Positions 63,402 to 64,000 of a stretch of 64,000 nt of DNA are shown one piece after another. The first letter of the stretch is position 1. The number at the start of each line of letters is the position of its first letter. The stretch is from assembly GCF_014490745.1 (NCBI RefSeq), contig NZ_LZEU01000001.1, positions 1,387,501 to 1,451,500 on the forward strand, read 5' to 3'. Under the pieces are notes generated by a model. That model was not told the origin of the DNA, searched no databases, and was given only the letters and a program-made list of their open reading frames with translations. The position numbers and the translations under genes are program-made. The DNA is from Pseudomonas alcaligenes. GTDB taxonomy: Bacteria > Pseudomonadota > Gammaproteobacteria > Pseudomonadales > Pseudomonadaceae.

Positions 63402-64000
63402 ATGCGCAGACGTCTCCTGAGTCTGTGCGCCGGTGTGCTGGCCTTCCTGGCCAGCAGCGCGGCGCCGGCTGCCTGCACGGTCGACTGGCCGCACTGGCAG
63501 CGTTTCGCCGAGCGCTGGATCCAGCCTGACGGACGGGTGCTGGAGTCCAGCCTGGAGAAGAACCACAGCACTTCCGAAGGGCAGTCCTATGCGCTGTTCT
63601 TCGCCCTGGTGGCCAACGACCCGGCGCGCTTCGACAAAATCTGGCGCTGGAGCCGCGAGAACCTGGCCGGCAACGATCCGCAGAACATCCTGCCGGCCTG
63701 GCTGTGGGGGCAGGGCAAGGATGGCAGCTGGAAAGTGCAGGACGCCAACTCGGCCTCCGACGCCGACCTGTGGTTCGCCTACACCCTGCTCGAGGCCGAC
63801 CGCCTGTGGCACAAGCCGCAGTACCGCGCCGATGCGCTGAGCCTGCTGGGCCAGATCAAGAAACAGGAAACCACCGAGCTGCCGGGCCTGGGCCCGGTGC
63901 TGCTGCCGGGGCCGATCGGCTTCTCGCATATCGACCACCTGTGGCGCCTCAATCCCAGCTACCAGCCGCTGCCGCTGCTGCGCCGCCTGGCCGCCGTCGA
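63402..64000 (+). CDS. bcsZ: Periplasmic endoglucanase BcsZ (GH8), 3' end beyond the window
   Basis: The visible 199 residues start with a signal peptide (RRLLSLCAGVLAFLASSAAPA). The GH8 domain follows with the catalytic Glu in HSTSEGQSYALFFALVANDPARFDKIWRWSRENL. The second catalytic region ANSASDADLWFAYTLLEADRLW contains the Asp. BcsZ cuts beta-1,4-glucan in the periplasm and affects cellulose yield and packing. It begins 7 bp after bcsB. Confidence 0.94.
   Translation, partial: MRRRLLSLCAGVLAFLASSAAPAACTVDWPHWQRFAERWIQPDGRVLESSLEKNHSTSEGQSYALFFALVANDPARFDKIWRWSRENLAGNDPQNILPAWLWGQGKDGSWKVQDANSASDADLWFAYTLLEADRLWHKPQYRADALSLLGQIKKQETTELPGLGPVLLPGPIGFSHIDHLWRLNPSYQPLPLLRRLAAV

Overview
The window is GC-rich chromosomal DNA from a Pseudomonas-type gammaproteobacterium. 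The evidence is a complete PQQ and alcohol-oxidation locus in Pseudomonas-like order, a phaG gene, a guanidine carboxylase operon with ykkC riboswitches, a bacterial cellulose operon and flagellar hook genes. Short intergenic gaps and many ATGA/GTGA start-stop overlaps show tightly packed operons. No insertion sequence, phage or CRISPR array was seen.

Layout. (1) 1-4260: end of a flagellar operon: flgJ with a lytic transglycosylase domain (5' end off the window), a short flgK, flgL and an unrecognised 347-residue protein. The short FlgK suggests a secondary (lateral-type) flagellum. (2) 4360-40465: a large periplasmic alcohol-oxidation island. It holds pqqF, a porin, a FIST sensor with the ErcS'-like hybrid kinase, the regulator ErbR, the PQQ-associated ABC exporter set, cytochrome c550 (exaB) with its accessory genes, one PQQ alcohol dehydrogenase, a chemoreceptor, aldehyde dehydrogenase exaC, pqqABCDE-pqqH, ercA and ercS. 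The dehydrogenase carries the lanthanide-type Asp pair and resembles PedH, not calcium-type ExaA/PedE. No calcium-type gene lies next to exaB, where it would be expected. An OsmC-YcaO fusion gene sits inside this island.

(3) 40479-45548: mixed chromosomal genes: a PL7 alginate lyase, a 53-residue ORF, tRNA-Gly(CCC), phaG, rsuA, a small CWC protein and a membrane diguanylate cyclase. (4) 45653-57293, minus strand: a guanidine-degradation operon. It runs from two paralogous NitT/TauT-type binding proteins, each behind its own guanidine-I (ykkC) riboswitch, through permease, ATPase and two DUF1989-type proteins to a biotin-dependent carboxylase and allophanate hydrolase. (5) 57757-end: a cellulose operon: a BcsR-like/BcsQ fusion, bcsA, bcsB and a truncated bcsZ.

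How it fits together. Alcohols would enter through the porin and be oxidised by the PQQ enzyme, with electrons passing to cytochrome c550. Aldehydes would then be oxidised by ExaC. PQQ is made by PqqA-E with peptidases PqqF and PqqH. ErcS, ErcS' and ErbR form the sensory side. Two signals not explained by the genes tie the island together. One is a recurrent TACCAAGG-like box about 75-130 bp upstream of at least eight genes, often 33-35 bp before a -10-like hexamer. The other is a set of A-rich AANAANAA tracts at the start codons of the porin, exaB, pedH and ercA, which look like Hfq/Crc catabolite-repression targets.
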